Below, piece after piece: positions 27,212-35,007 of a stretch of DNA of 64,000 nucleotides. How positions within the stretch are numbered: the first letter of the stretch is position 1; the number at the start of each line of letters is the position of its first letter. Position numbers and translations under genes: made by a program. Below the pieces are notes generated by a model that worked only from the letters and a program-made list of their open reading frames with translations, made no database searches and was not told the DNA's origin. This DNA comes from Nocardiopsis sp. ATB16-24 (GTDB lineage Bacteria > Actinomycetota > Actinomycetes > Streptosporangiales > Streptosporangiaceae), in contig NZ_JASCXJ010000020.1 of NCBI RefSeq assembly GCF_030271535.1, positions 43,276-107,275 of the forward strand, read 5' to 3'.

Positions 27212-28669
27212 TCAGGAGCTCGCGCACGTCAGCTGAGGTGTGCCGACGGTTCCGTTGTGGGTGCCCACGAAACCGAACGTGGTCGACTGCCCCGAGGACA
27301 ACGTCCCGTTGTGGGCGACGTTGGTCGCGGTGATGTTCGAGCCGCTACTGCTCACCGAGGCGTTCCAGGCATGGGAGACACCCTCACCACCGGTGAAACT
27401 CCACGTCACCGTCCAACCCGTCAGGTTCGACCCCGCGGTGACGGTCACCTCCGCCTGGAAACCGTCGTTCCACTCCCCCACCACCTGGTAGGAGGCCTCA
27501 CAGTCACCCACGGGCGGATCCGTCGGCGGGTCCGTCGGCTCCTCGGTCGGCGGCGGGTCCACAGGACCTCCATCGCCGCCCAGCACCTCGTGCAGCGCCC
27601 AGTAGGCGGGCTTGGGCTGGTAGTTCTCGTCGATGGGCAGCGCGGCGCCCTCCCCGCTGAAGTGGTCGGGGACCCAGGAGTAGGCGTCGGTGACGCCCCA
27701 CACGATCACGCCCGAGCATCCGCTGACCGCGTAGCAGGCGTTGGCCACGGTCTCGTAGTCCCTCGCCTGCTGTTCCAGCTTCTGCTGGGTGGCGGGCATC
27801 TGGATGCGGATGTCCAGCTCGGTGATCATCACCTCCAAGCCCAGGTCGGCGAAACGCTGGATGTTCTGCTGGATGTCGGAGGGCAGCTGCCCGGAGATCA
27901 GGTGCCCCTGCATGCCGATGCCGTCGATCGGCACGCCTTGGGCCAGCAGGTCCCTGACCAGGTCGTAGTAGGCGTTGCTCTTGGCGTTGATCCCGTCGAT
28001 GTTGTAGTCGTTGATGAACAACCTGGCGTTGGGGTCGGCCGCCCTCGCCATCCGGAAGGACTCGGCGATGAAGTCCACCCCGAGCGTGCGGTGGAAGACC
28101 GAGTCACGGAACCGGGCGTCGTCGCCGATCGGCTCGTTGACCACGTCCCAGGTGTCGATCTGTCCGCGGTAGCGCCCCATCGTGGTGTTGATGTGGTCCC
28201 GCATGACGCCCCGCAACTGGTCGGGGGTGAAGTTGCCGTCGGCCACCCAGGATGGGAGCTGGCTGTGCCACACCAGCGTGTGACCGTGGATCATCTGGTC
28301 GTTCTGTTCGGCGAACTCCACGATCCGGTCGGCGTTGGTCCAGTTGAACTGCCCCTGCTGAGGCTGGACCGTCTCCCACTTGAGGTCGTTCTCGTGGGTG
28401 ATGGAGTTGAACTCGGCGGCGGCGGTCCGCGCGTAGTCCGACTGGTTCAGGTGGTGGGACGCGATCGCGGTCCCCATGCGCACGCCCCGCTGGTCGGCCA
28501 GTTCACGCAGGGTGGCCTGCTGTGCCTGCGCCGCCTCCTCGGCCGACACCGGGGTGGCGCCCCGTACGTGGGTGTCGGCCAGGAAGCCGCCCGTGACGAG
28601 GGCGAGGGCGAGGGCGACCGCGCCCACGGTCCTGTGCCCAAGGTGTCTTCGCCCCTTGGTCATCGACAT
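27212..28669 (-). CDS. GH10 endo-beta-1,4-xylanase with C-terminal CBM2
   Basis: 485 residues, secreted (hydrophobic VGAVALALALVTGGFL signal). The GH10 barrel shows FNSITHENDLKWETVQPQ, HGHTLVWHSQLP, the acid/base in WDVVNEPIGDD, FINDYNIDGINAK, GIGMQGHL and the nucleophile in VMITELDIRIQ, with VIVWGVTDAYSW near the end of the domain. A Pro/Thr linker leads to CBM2. The enzyme cuts internal xylan bonds outside the cell. ATG 28669 follows AAAGGA. It lies 74 bp after the GH48 gene and is probably cotranscribed; the gap has a possible hairpin. Confidence 0.95.
   Translation of the reverse strand: MSMTKGRRHLGHRTVGAVALALALVTGGFLADTHVRGATPVSAEEAAQAQQATLRELADQRGVRMGTAIASHHLNQSDYARTAAAEFNSITHENDLKWETVQPQQGQFNWTNADRIVEFAEQNDQMIHGHTLVWHSQLPSWVADGNFTPDQLRGVMRDHINTTMGRYRGQIDTWDVVNEPIGDDARFRDSVFHRTLGVDFIAESFRMARAADPNARLFINDYNIDGINAKSNAYYDLVRDLLAQGVPIDGIGMQGHLISGQLPSDIQQNIQRFADLGLEVMITELDIRIQMPATQQKLEQQARDYETVANACYAVSGCSGVIVWGVTDAYSWVPDHFSGEGAALPIDENYQPKPAYWALHEVLGGDGGPVDPPPTEEPTDPPTDPPVGDCEASYQVVGEWNDGFQAEVTVTAGSNLTGWTVTWSFTGGEGVSHAWNASVSSSGSNITATNVAHNGTLSSGQSTTFGFVGTHNGTVGTPQLTCASS
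27237..27548 (-). repeat. CBM2-coding direct repeat, copy 2
   Basis: Second copy of the linker-CBM2 repeat, in the GH10 xylanase gene. Recombination between the copies would delete the 1.5 kb that holds most of the mannanase gene. Confidence 0.85.
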
Positions 28670-28709
28670 GGTGTTCCTTTCTTCGGTGTGGGGGTGGGGC
28701 GGACGCTGG

Positions 28710-28723
28710 TGGGAGCGCCCGCC
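28710..28723. promoter_or_regulatory. Degenerate CelR-like half site before the xylanase
   Basis: TGGGAGCGCCCGCC matches 11 of 14 positions of the CelR operator, with the left half intact. It sits within a GC-rich hairpin (28697-28726) between GH48 and GH10. Weak; it may be only part of the hairpin. Confidence 0.25.
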
Positions 28724-28743
28724 CCCTTCACGGCGAAGGACCG

Positions 28744-31425
28744 CTAGGAGTCGTCGCCGAACAACTCGCCATGGGTGGCGAGGGCCGTGGCCACGTCGAC
28801 CTGCGCCCAGAACCGGTGGTAGGTGAACTCGGGCACCGGGCCACCGTCGAGGTAGGCCTGGACCTGCGACCAGTTCGGGTCGTCCTCGTAGAAGGAGCGG
28901 ATCGACAGGAAGGTGGAGTCGGAGTCGATCGGGTCCCCGTTGGGCATCTGGCCGCTCCATCCCTGCGGGACGTAGAGGCCTCCGTCGGGGGAGTCGAAGG
29001 GGTCGTCGAAGCGCGCGTAGTCGGCCCGCTCCTCGGGGATGGCCACGCCCAGGTCGTCCTGGTGGACCAGCAGTGCCTCCAGCAGCCCCTCCGCCACCTC
29101 ACGCGACTCGGTGTCACCGCTGGCGGCGGAGTAGTGCATGAGGGTCTTGGCCAGACCGGCGGCGATACCGACGTCCTGGTTGTGCGAGACGACCTCGACG
29201 CTCAGTCCGGGGTTGCCGGTGGGCTCGCCCGTCCAGGTGTCGGGCTGGCCGCTCCACTCCATGTCGGCGGGGATGGCGAACTCGCCGTTCTCTCCGACGG
29301 TGGTGTTGTCGATGGCCCAGGGCACCCAGTCGTCCAGGATGTCCCCGGCGCGCTCGTCACCGGTGATGCGGTAGTACTCGGCCACCCGCTCGATGTCCCA
29401 GATCTGGAATCCGAACCAGCGGTTGGAGGGCGGGTCGTGCCAGACCGGCTTCTCGTCGTAGTACAGGCCGTAGAAGGTCGACGTGCCCGCGGGCGGCTGG
29501 GCGTAGGTGCCCTCCCAGCTGTTGGTCGCACCGCCGGCGATGGCTCCGTCGGAGGACTGCAACCACTGGAGGAACTCCAGTTGCCGGTCGAGGCTGGTGG
29601 CCCAGTCCTCGGTTCCGGTGGGAGACTGCGGCCGCAAGGCGTCCGTCTGCGACAGCGCGTAGGCCGCCATCACGTTCTGGTATCCCTGGTGGGCGGAGGA
29701 TCCGCCGATGCGCCAGGCCCAGGGGTATTCGGCGCTTTCCAGCGCCCCGCCCCAGGAGTAGTACCAGGACATGAGGTAGTGCGCGGAGTTCTTGCCCGAT
29801 CCGGGTGAGCAGGACTCGGCGCCCACGCATTCGCCGATCTCCTTGAAGTACTTGTCGAACATGGCGTAGCGCAGGTAGTCGCCCATCTTCGCCGCGTTGG
29901 ACACGCTCTGGGCGATGGCTCCCTCGTTGCCCTGCTCGGAGGCCCACTCGTGCGCGAGGTAGGCCACCTGGACGGCGCGCGCGTCGGCGTCGGGCGCGTT
30001 GGTGTAACGCCACTGCTCGGAGTAGTTCTCGTCGTCGGTGAACAGGTCGAGGAATCCGTTGTCACCGCCGTGCGCGAAGGTCTCGCAGGAGGGGTGCGGG
30101 ACGGTCTCCCAGACGGACTCGTTGGAGCCGCGTTGGAAGGTGTTGATGTAGGCGGGCAGGTCGTCGCTGCCGTCACCGCAAAAGCCGTATCCGTAGGTGT
30201 TGTCCACGTCCAGCAGCCAGTGCATGCCGTAGATCTCGTCGGTGCCGTAGGTGCTGCTGAGCTCGTTCGCCAACGGGTCCTGACCGACCTGGACGTCGGG
30301 GGTCAGCGGCATCGGGTAGTCGCTGGGGTCCAGTGACTCGGGGATGTAGGTGGCAGGGTCGGAAGGGTCGTAGGAGGCGTTGGTGGGCTGGTCGGCCGTG
30401 CCCGGGATGATGAAGGTCTCCATCGACTCCCACGACTCGTTGAAGGGCTCCCAGTCCCCGGTGATCCTGCCGTAGGTCGCCTCCAGCCACAGGTAGTAGC
30501 TGTAGGCCTCGGAGGTGGTGGCGTGCCCGTGGTCGGGCGCCTCCACGATCAGGGTCTCCACCGAGTGGTAGGGCACGAGCAGGCCGTCGACCTCGCGGAA
30601 GTACCCGCTGGCGGGGTCCTTGATCTTCTCGTACTGGGCGAGGAACTCCTCCTCGTACTCGTTGGAGGCCACCCCCCTCTCCCGTGCGGTGACGACCACG
30701 GGGTCATAGCCCTCGGCGGAGACGGTGAACTCGGCCCGGGCGGGCTCTGCCGAGCCGTCGCCCGTGGAGGCGATGGTCACCGACCGGGCCTCGTCCCAGT
30801 CCTCCTCGCCGAAGGAGAGCGAGCCCCCGGAGGTCACGGAGAGCGTGTCGCTTCCGGAGGTGCGCTCCACACCGACCGAGACGTCCTCCTCGGGCGCCTG
30901 CGACAACGCGACGTCGAAGGAGGCTTCGCCGCCGGGCTCCAGGACGACCGAGACGGGGTCCACGACAAGGAAGGCCTCGTCGGGCTCGGAGGGCCCGTCC
31001 TCGCCCGCGCAGTCGCGTCCGTTGAGGGTGAACGTGGTGGGCACGGAGTTGCCGCCGCTGTAGGTGGCCTGGAAGCCGAAGGTCGCGCTCTGGCCTGAGC
31101 CGAGCGCGGACGCCCAGGCCGGAGCCCTCGCGGTCACGGAGGCACCGCTCTGGGAGACGTCGGCGTTCCAGCCGTTGGTGATCCGCTGGTCGCCCGAGAA
31201 CTCCCAGCCCAGCGTCCAACTGGGGAGGGACTCCCCATGGTTGGTGACGGTGACGTCGGCGGTGAAGCCCGAGCCCCAGTCGTTGAGCGTGTAGTCGACC
31301 GTGCAGAGCGGCGCCGCCTGCGCGGGACCGGCGGGAAGGAGGGCGGCCAGGAGTGCCGCCCCGAAGAACGCGGAGACTGATCTACGCCGGCGTGGACGGC
31401 GCGGATCGGGGTGGGGGGTGATCAC
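28744..31425 (-). CDS. GH48 reducing-end exocellulase with N-terminal CBM2
   Basis: 893 residues, secreted. After an Arg-rich N-terminus (RRPRRRRSVSAFFGAALL...) the signal ends PAQA near residue 37. Then come CBM2 (CTVDYTLNDWGSGFTADVTV, about 40-140), a beta-rich spacer domain (about 150-250, ITVASTGDGSAEPARAEF type), and the GH48 catalytic domain from EYEEEFLAQYEKIKDP to the end. VETLIVEAPDHGHATTSEAYSYY is the GH48 active-site region. The family degrades crystalline cellulose processively from reducing ends and is the key exoglucanase of cellulolytic actinobacteria. GTG 31425 follows GGAGG. First gene of the operon, controlled by CelR-type sites upstream. Confidence 0.95.
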   Translation of the reverse strand: MITPHPDPRRPRRRRSVSAFFGAALLAALLPAGPAQAAPLCTVDYTLNDWGSGFTADVTVTNHGESLPSWTLGWEFSGDQRITNGWNADVSQSGASVTARAPAWASALGSGQSATFGFQATYSGGNSVPTTFTLNGRDCAGEDGPSEPDEAFLVVDPVSVVLEPGGEASFDVALSQAPEEDVSVGVERTSGSDTLSVTSGGSLSFGEEDWDEARSVTIASTGDGSAEPARAEFTVSAEGYDPVVVTARERGVASNEYEEEFLAQYEKIKDPASGYFREVDGLLVPYHSVETLIVEAPDHGHATTSEAYSYYLWLEATYGRITGDWEPFNESWESMETFIIPGTADQPTNASYDPSDPATYIPESLDPSDYPMPLTPDVQVGQDPLANELSSTYGTDEIYGMHWLLDVDNTYGYGFCGDGSDDLPAYINTFQRGSNESVWETVPHPSCETFAHGGDNGFLDLFTDDENYSEQWRYTNAPDADARAVQVAYLAHEWASEQGNEGAIAQSVSNAAKMGDYLRYAMFDKYFKEIGECVGAESCSPGSGKNSAHYLMSWYYSWGGALESAEYPWAWRIGGSSAHQGYQNVMAAYALSQTDALRPQSPTGTEDWATSLDRQLEFLQWLQSSDGAIAGGATNSWEGTYAQPPAGTSTFYGLYYDEKPVWHDPPSNRWFGFQIWDIERVAEYYRITGDERAGDILDDWVPWAIDNTTVGENGEFAIPADMEWSGQPDTWTGEPTGNPGLSVEVVSHNQDVGIAAGLAKTLMHYSAASGDTESREVAEGLLEALLVHQDDLGVAIPEERADYARFDDPFDSPDGGLYVPQGWSGQMPNGDPIDSDSTFLSIRSFYEDDPNWSQVQAYLDGGPVPEFTYHRFWAQVDVATALATHGELFGDDS

Positions 31426-31621
31426 GTGTCCTCCCTGGACGGGTTCTCCTCCCCCCACCGTCCAGGAGCGCGGGAGCACCCACCGGGGGTCGGGGAGGGA
31501 GTGCGGGTGGTGTGGAGGAGTCGGGTGACGGCGCTGTCACTCGGATCTTCAGGACCCGGGTCGGTCCTTGCGTGTGGTCTCGGTACGAACGGAACAGGCG
31601 TGCGCGTGTCGGCACACGTTT

Positions 31622-31635
31622 CGGGAGCGCTCCCA
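31622..31635. promoter_or_regulatory. CelR operator (13/14), GH48 promoter
   Basis: CGGGAGCGCTCCCA, one base off the Thermobifida fusca CelR operator TGGGAGCGCTCCCA. It is about 200 bp before the GH48 start, the nearest of three such sites. CelR is a LacI-family repressor released by cellobiose. Confidence 0.85.
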
Positions 31636-31795
31636 TTCGGTGTGGGCCGAAGTTAACACCGACGACATCCGAAGACAATGGGTGTACGTGGGGTTACCAG
31701 TCGTTAAGTTCCGGAAAATTCCGATAAACCCACGACGGTTCATGGTGCACGGGAAGGCCGCGGACACCGCACCGGAGAAAGGTCCTCCAGGCCCC

Positions 31796-31811
31796 GGGGA
31801 AGCGCTTTCCC
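31796..31811. promoter_or_regulatory. LacI-type palindrome, distinct from CelR
   Basis: GGGGAAGCGCTTTCCC has a perfect AAGCGCTT core flanked by G and C runs. It matches CelR at only 9 of 14 positions but has the centre expected of LacI-family operators, so a second sugar repressor might bind here. Confidence 0.45.
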
Positions 31812-31991
31812 AGGTAGGCGCGGCAGACCCCGTCCGTTCTCTCGGGGAGCAGGCGGCGGCCACGGAGCGGAGCACCGGTCACATCGGCGCTCGAATGACA
31901 CACGACACGGGAGGGATGCGGGGGGACATGGCGGCGCACGGGACACGTCGACCTCCGGGGCGAGTGGCCACGACGAGGGGGATCGGCGTTC

Positions 31992-32005
31992 TGGGATCGC
32001 TCCCA
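31992..32005. promoter_or_regulatory. CelR operator (13/14)
   Basis: TGGGATCGCTCCCA, one mismatch to the CelR consensus, extended by one base pair each side (CTGGGATC...CCCAG). Confidence 0.75.
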
Positions 32006-32099
32006 GAAGCAGAAGGCCCTGGTGACTCGACGGGGGATGGACGGGGGGCGGAGGGTGGCACGCACTCACTGCGCGACACCTGGTGTGACCTACCTCATT

Positions 32100-32113
32100 C
32101 GGGAGCGCTCCCA
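32100..32113. promoter_or_regulatory. CelR operator (13/14), distal
   Basis: CGGGAGCGCTCCCA, identical to the site at 31622, 165 bp before the plus-strand flavin reductase and 675 bp before GH48. It could act on either gene or allow looping with the proximal site. Confidence 0.75.
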
Positions 32114-32277
32114 TGAGAATAACCACCTGAAGTTCACATGTAAACACCCCCAGCCGGCTTCGGACCTTCCCTCCGCGCAGAGGGGCCGGGAACCTCGCGG
32201 GAATAGCCCCTGCCCACGCGAGGTTTACGCTGATGGCTTTTAACTACTTCTCAGGAAGCTTTTCGCTAGGGGGATAG

Positions 32278-32898
32278 ATGGCGACCCGCACACTGGTGAC
32301 CGTCTCGGCCGGGATGAGCACGCCCTCCTCGACGCGTCTGCTCGCCGACCGGTTGACCTCCGCGGCGCGGCGGTCGCTGACGGAACGCGGAGACGAGGTG
32401 AACACCCGCACCGTGGAACTGCGCGAGATGGCGCACGACATCGTCAACGCCATGACGACCCGGGTGCCCACCGGCGAACTGCGCTCGGTCCTTGAGGACC
32501 TCGCCCACGCCGACGGCGTCATCGCGGTCACGCCGGTGTTCAACGCCTCCTACAGCGGTCTGTTCAAGTCCTTCTTCGACGTGGTCGAGCCCGAGGACCT
32601 GGACGGCAAACCGGTGCTGATCGGTGCCACCGGCGGCAGCCCGCGGCACTCCCTGGTCCTGGAGCACGCCCTGCGACCCATGTTCGCCCACACCCGCTCG
32701 GTCGTCGCGCCGACCGGCGTGTACGCGGCCTCGGAGGACTGGGGCACGGGCGAGAGCGGTGGCCGGGAACTGTCGGCGCGCATCGATCGAGCGGCGAGCC
32801 AGTTGGCGGCCCTGGTCGGCCAGAGCGTCCCGAGCACGCCGGACCCCTACGAGGAACCCGTCCCCTTCTCCGAACTGATGTCGGGCCTGGGCGGCTGA
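32278..32898 (+). CDS. NADPH-dependent FMN reductase, CE1759-like
   Basis: 206 residues with a flavodoxin-like fold: VTVSAGMSTPSSTRLLADRL binds FMN phosphate, ADGVIAVTPVFNASYSGLFKSFFD is the family's central motif, and VLIGATGGSPRHSLVLEHALRPMF follows. The CE1759 subfamily usually pairs with a CE1758-type luciferase-like monooxygenase, which is present 2.1 kb away on the other strand, past dhaKL. It would supply reduced FMN to that enzyme. ATG 32278 has an AGGGGG ribosome site. A perfect 13-bp-arm terminator follows. Confidence 0.82.
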   Translation: MATRTLVTVSAGMSTPSSTRLLADRLTSAARRSLTERGDEVNTRTVELREMAHDIVNAMTTRVPTGELRSVLEDLAHADGVIAVTPVFNASYSGLFKSFFDVVEPEDLDGKPVLIGATGGSPRHSLVLEHALRPMFAHTRSVVAPTGVYAASEDWGTGESGGRELSARIDRAASQLAALVGQSVPSTPDPYEEPVPFSELMSGLGG

Positions 32899-32918
32899 CC
32901 CGGCCTGCCGGTCCTTCC

Positions 32919-32955
32919 GGACGCCGTCCCCGCGACCTCCGTGGGGACGGCGTCC
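32919..32955 (+). terminator. Terminator after the FMN reductase
   Basis: Perfect 13-bp arms (GGACGCCGTCCCC and complement) around an 11-base loop, 20 bp after the stop. The stretch 32956-33239 between it and dhaK has no recognisable gene. Confidence 0.8.
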
Positions 32956-33239
32956 TCGTCCCCGGCCGGGCCCGTGCGGCGTCGCTTCCCTTCCCGCCGG
33001 CCCCGCTCCGCCGGCCCATGTCGAGGACGAGGCCTGCGAGCCGCCTCCACGGTCTCCGCCCTCCCCCGGCGACACCCGGTCAGGTCTTGACCACCACCAT
33101 CGCCGAAACTCACAGTGATCGACCATGGTCAGAAAGTCGGAACCGGAGTCGATCCGTCTTCCGGGGTGAACGCCGGGCCACTCGCGGGTAGGACCGTGGC
33201 AATCGCCGAGAACACCGCAGCCGTACCTTGGAGCCCGCC

Positions 33240-34238
33240 TTGAGACGCCAGTTCTTGAACGATCCGCAAGACGTCGTGCCCGAGGCATTGGAGGGGTTCG
33301 CCGCGGCCTGGCCCCACCACGTGCGCCTGCACGGCGAACCGACCTACGTCGTACGTGCCCGCCACTCCCCCGACAAGGTCGCGGTCGTCTCCGGCGGCGG
33401 CTCGGGACACGAACCCCTGCACGTGGGTTTCGTGGGCACCGGCATGCTCGACGCCGCCGTGCCGGGGGCCGTCTTCGCCTCCCCCACCGCGGTGCAGATC
33501 AGGGCCGCCTCCCTGGCCACCGACACCGGCCGGGGGGTGCTGCACGTGGTCAAGAACTACACCGGCGACGTGCTCAACTTCCGTATCGCCGGAGAACTGC
33601 TGGCCGAGGAAGGGGTGTCCAGTGAGGTCGTCCTGGTCGACGACGACCTGGCCACCGACACCGGCGATGGCGACGGTCCGGGCCGTCGCGGCACGGCTGC
33701 GGTCCTGGCGGTGGAGAAGGTCTGCGGTGCCGCCGCCGAGCTCGGCGCGGATCTGGCGTCACTGGCCGCGCTCGGTCGCAGGGTCGCCGCCGGCGGACGC
33801 ACCCTGTCCGTGGCACTGGCGGCGGGCGCCCACCCGGGGGAGTCGCGCCCCTCCTTCGACCTGCCCGCGGACGAGGTCGAGTTCGGCGTGGGCATCCACG
33901 GTGAACGGGCCCGGGAGCGCCGGGCCTTCGCGCCCGCCCGCGAACTCGTCCCCCAGATGGTCTCACCCCTGGTCGAGGCCCTGGAGCTGAGGCGCGGAGA
34001 GCAGGTGATCGCCATCGTCAACGGCTTGGGAGCCACCTCCGACCTGGAGCTGTACGGCGTGTTCGGCCAGGTGCGAGGGTTCCTCGAAGGCTCGGGGATC
34101 GATGTCGCCCGCCGCCTCGTGGGCTCCTACGTCACCTCTTTGGACATGGCCGGCTGTTCGGTGACCCTGGTGCGCGCCGACGAGGAGATCCTGCGGTTGT
34201 GGGACGCGCCCGTGTCCACCCCCGCGCTCACCTGGTAA
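33240..34238 (+). CDS. dhaK: Dihydroxyacetone kinase subunit DhaK
   Basis: 332 residues. FLNDPQDVVPEALEGFAAA, VVSGGGSGHEPLHVGFVGTGMLDAAVPG and the substrate-binding GIHGERARER region, whose His forms a hemiaminal with dihydroxyacetone, are all present; NGLGATSDLELYG lies near the end. TTG 33240 has GGAG 6 bp upstream; TTG 33228 is an alternative. Downstream dhaL follows at 32 bp. In the PTS-linked system DhaM phosphorylates DhaL; no dhaM is present here, so the phosphate donor is unclear. Confidence 0.93.
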   Translation: MRRQFLNDPQDVVPEALEGFAAAWPHHVRLHGEPTYVVRARHSPDKVAVVSGGGSGHEPLHVGFVGTGMLDAAVPGAVFASPTAVQIRAASLATDTGRGVLHVVKNYTGDVLNFRIAGELLAEEGVSSEVVLVDDDLATDTGDGDGPGRRGTAAVLAVEKVCGAAAELGADLASLAALGRRVAAGGRTLSVALAAGAHPGESRPSFDLPADEVEFGVGIHGERARERRAFAPARELVPQMVSPLVEALELRRGEQVIAIVNGLGATSDLELYGVFGQVRGFLEGSGIDVARRLVGSYVTSLDMAGCSVTLVRADEEILRLWDAPVSTPALTW

Positions 34239-34270
34239 GGCCCCGCCCACCACACCTCAGGAGCATCGGC

Positions 34271-34906
34271 ATGACAGACCAGCTCAGTCCCGTCCACGTC
34301 CAGCGGTGGGTCCACGGCTTCATCGACACGGTCGAGGAGGAGGTGGACCATCTCACCGACCTGGATCGCCGCAGCGGTGACGGTGATTTCGGAACGAACA
34401 TGGTCAGCGCGCTGCGCCGCTCGCGCGAGGCCATGGCCGACGCCGACGTGGCCACGGCCGGGATCCTCTTCCAGATCATGAGCGAGACCTTCCTCGCCCA
34501 CAGTGGCGGCACCAGTGGACCGCTGTTCGGCATGTGGTTCCGCGAGTTCGGCAAGGTGGGCATGGTCACCGAGGCGTTCACCCAGGAGATGCTGGCCGAG
34601 GCCACCGCGAACGGGCTGGCGACGGTGACCCGCCTGGGGTCGGCCCAGGAGGGCGACCGCACCATGGTCGACGCCATCGCCCCGGCGGATCGGGCGCTGC
34701 GCGAGGCGGTGGAGTCGGGCTCGGAGCTGAGGGAGGGGCTGCGGGCGGCGGCTCGGGCCGCCCACGAGGGCGCCCGGCACACCAGTGACCTGCTCGGTCG
34801 GCGGGGACGCACCAGTTACGTGGGAGAGGCGGCTCTGGGCAGCCCGGATCCCGGTGCGGTGACCATCGCCATGTTCTACCAGGCGGCGCAGAGGTCCGCC
34901 GACTGA
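34271..34906 (+). CDS. dhaL: Dihydroxyacetone kinase subunit DhaL
   Basis: 211 residues. The nucleotide-binding helical-barrel motifs are LTDLDRRSGDGDFGTNMVSAL (metal-binding aspartates) and AHSGGTSGPLFGMWF, with DRTMVDAIAPA and a late RGRTSYVGEAALGSPDPGA block, the classic DhaL C-terminus. It transfers phosphate from bound ADP/ATP to dihydroxyacetone held by DhaK. ATG 34271 follows AGGAGC. The operon ends here; dhaM, often third in actinobacteria, is missing. Confidence 0.93.
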   Translation: MTDQLSPVHVQRWVHGFIDTVEEEVDHLTDLDRRSGDGDFGTNMVSALRRSREAMADADVATAGILFQIMSETFLAHSGGTSGPLFGMWFREFGKVGMVTEAFTQEMLAEATANGLATVTRLGSAQEGDRTMVDAIAPADRALREAVESGSELREGLRAAARAAHEGARHTSDLLGRRGRTSYVGEAALGSPDPGAVTIAMFYQAAQRSAD

Positions 34907-35007
34907 CCGCTCCCTCAGGAAGTCCCGCGGAGCCGGGTGAACGACGTGGAAGGCGCGGCCCCGAGCGCGTCGCCGCTCGGGGCACGGGGGCGTCGCCGGG
35001 CGGACGC

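Larger units (their letters stand above)
31426..32277. other. 850-bp regulatory region between biomass operon and flavin reductase
   Basis: No convincing gene. The region is less GC-rich than its surroundings in places and holds three CelR-type operators plus a related AAGCGCTT-centred palindrome. The GH48 promoter is expected near 31600-31750, where GTTAAC and GTTAAG motifs occur; the promoter of the plus-strand reductase is expected near 32220-32260. Confidence 0.6.

Noticed and set aside
28710..28723. CelR-like site between GH48 and GH10 as a firm operator
   Set aside because: Only 11 of 14 match, all mismatches in the right half, and it lies inside a GC-rich hairpin; listed only as weak.
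31568..32116. A 182-residue plus-strand gene in the cellulase control region
   Set aside because: It crosses three operator sites, has no ribosome site and no recognisable pattern; the region is regulatory.
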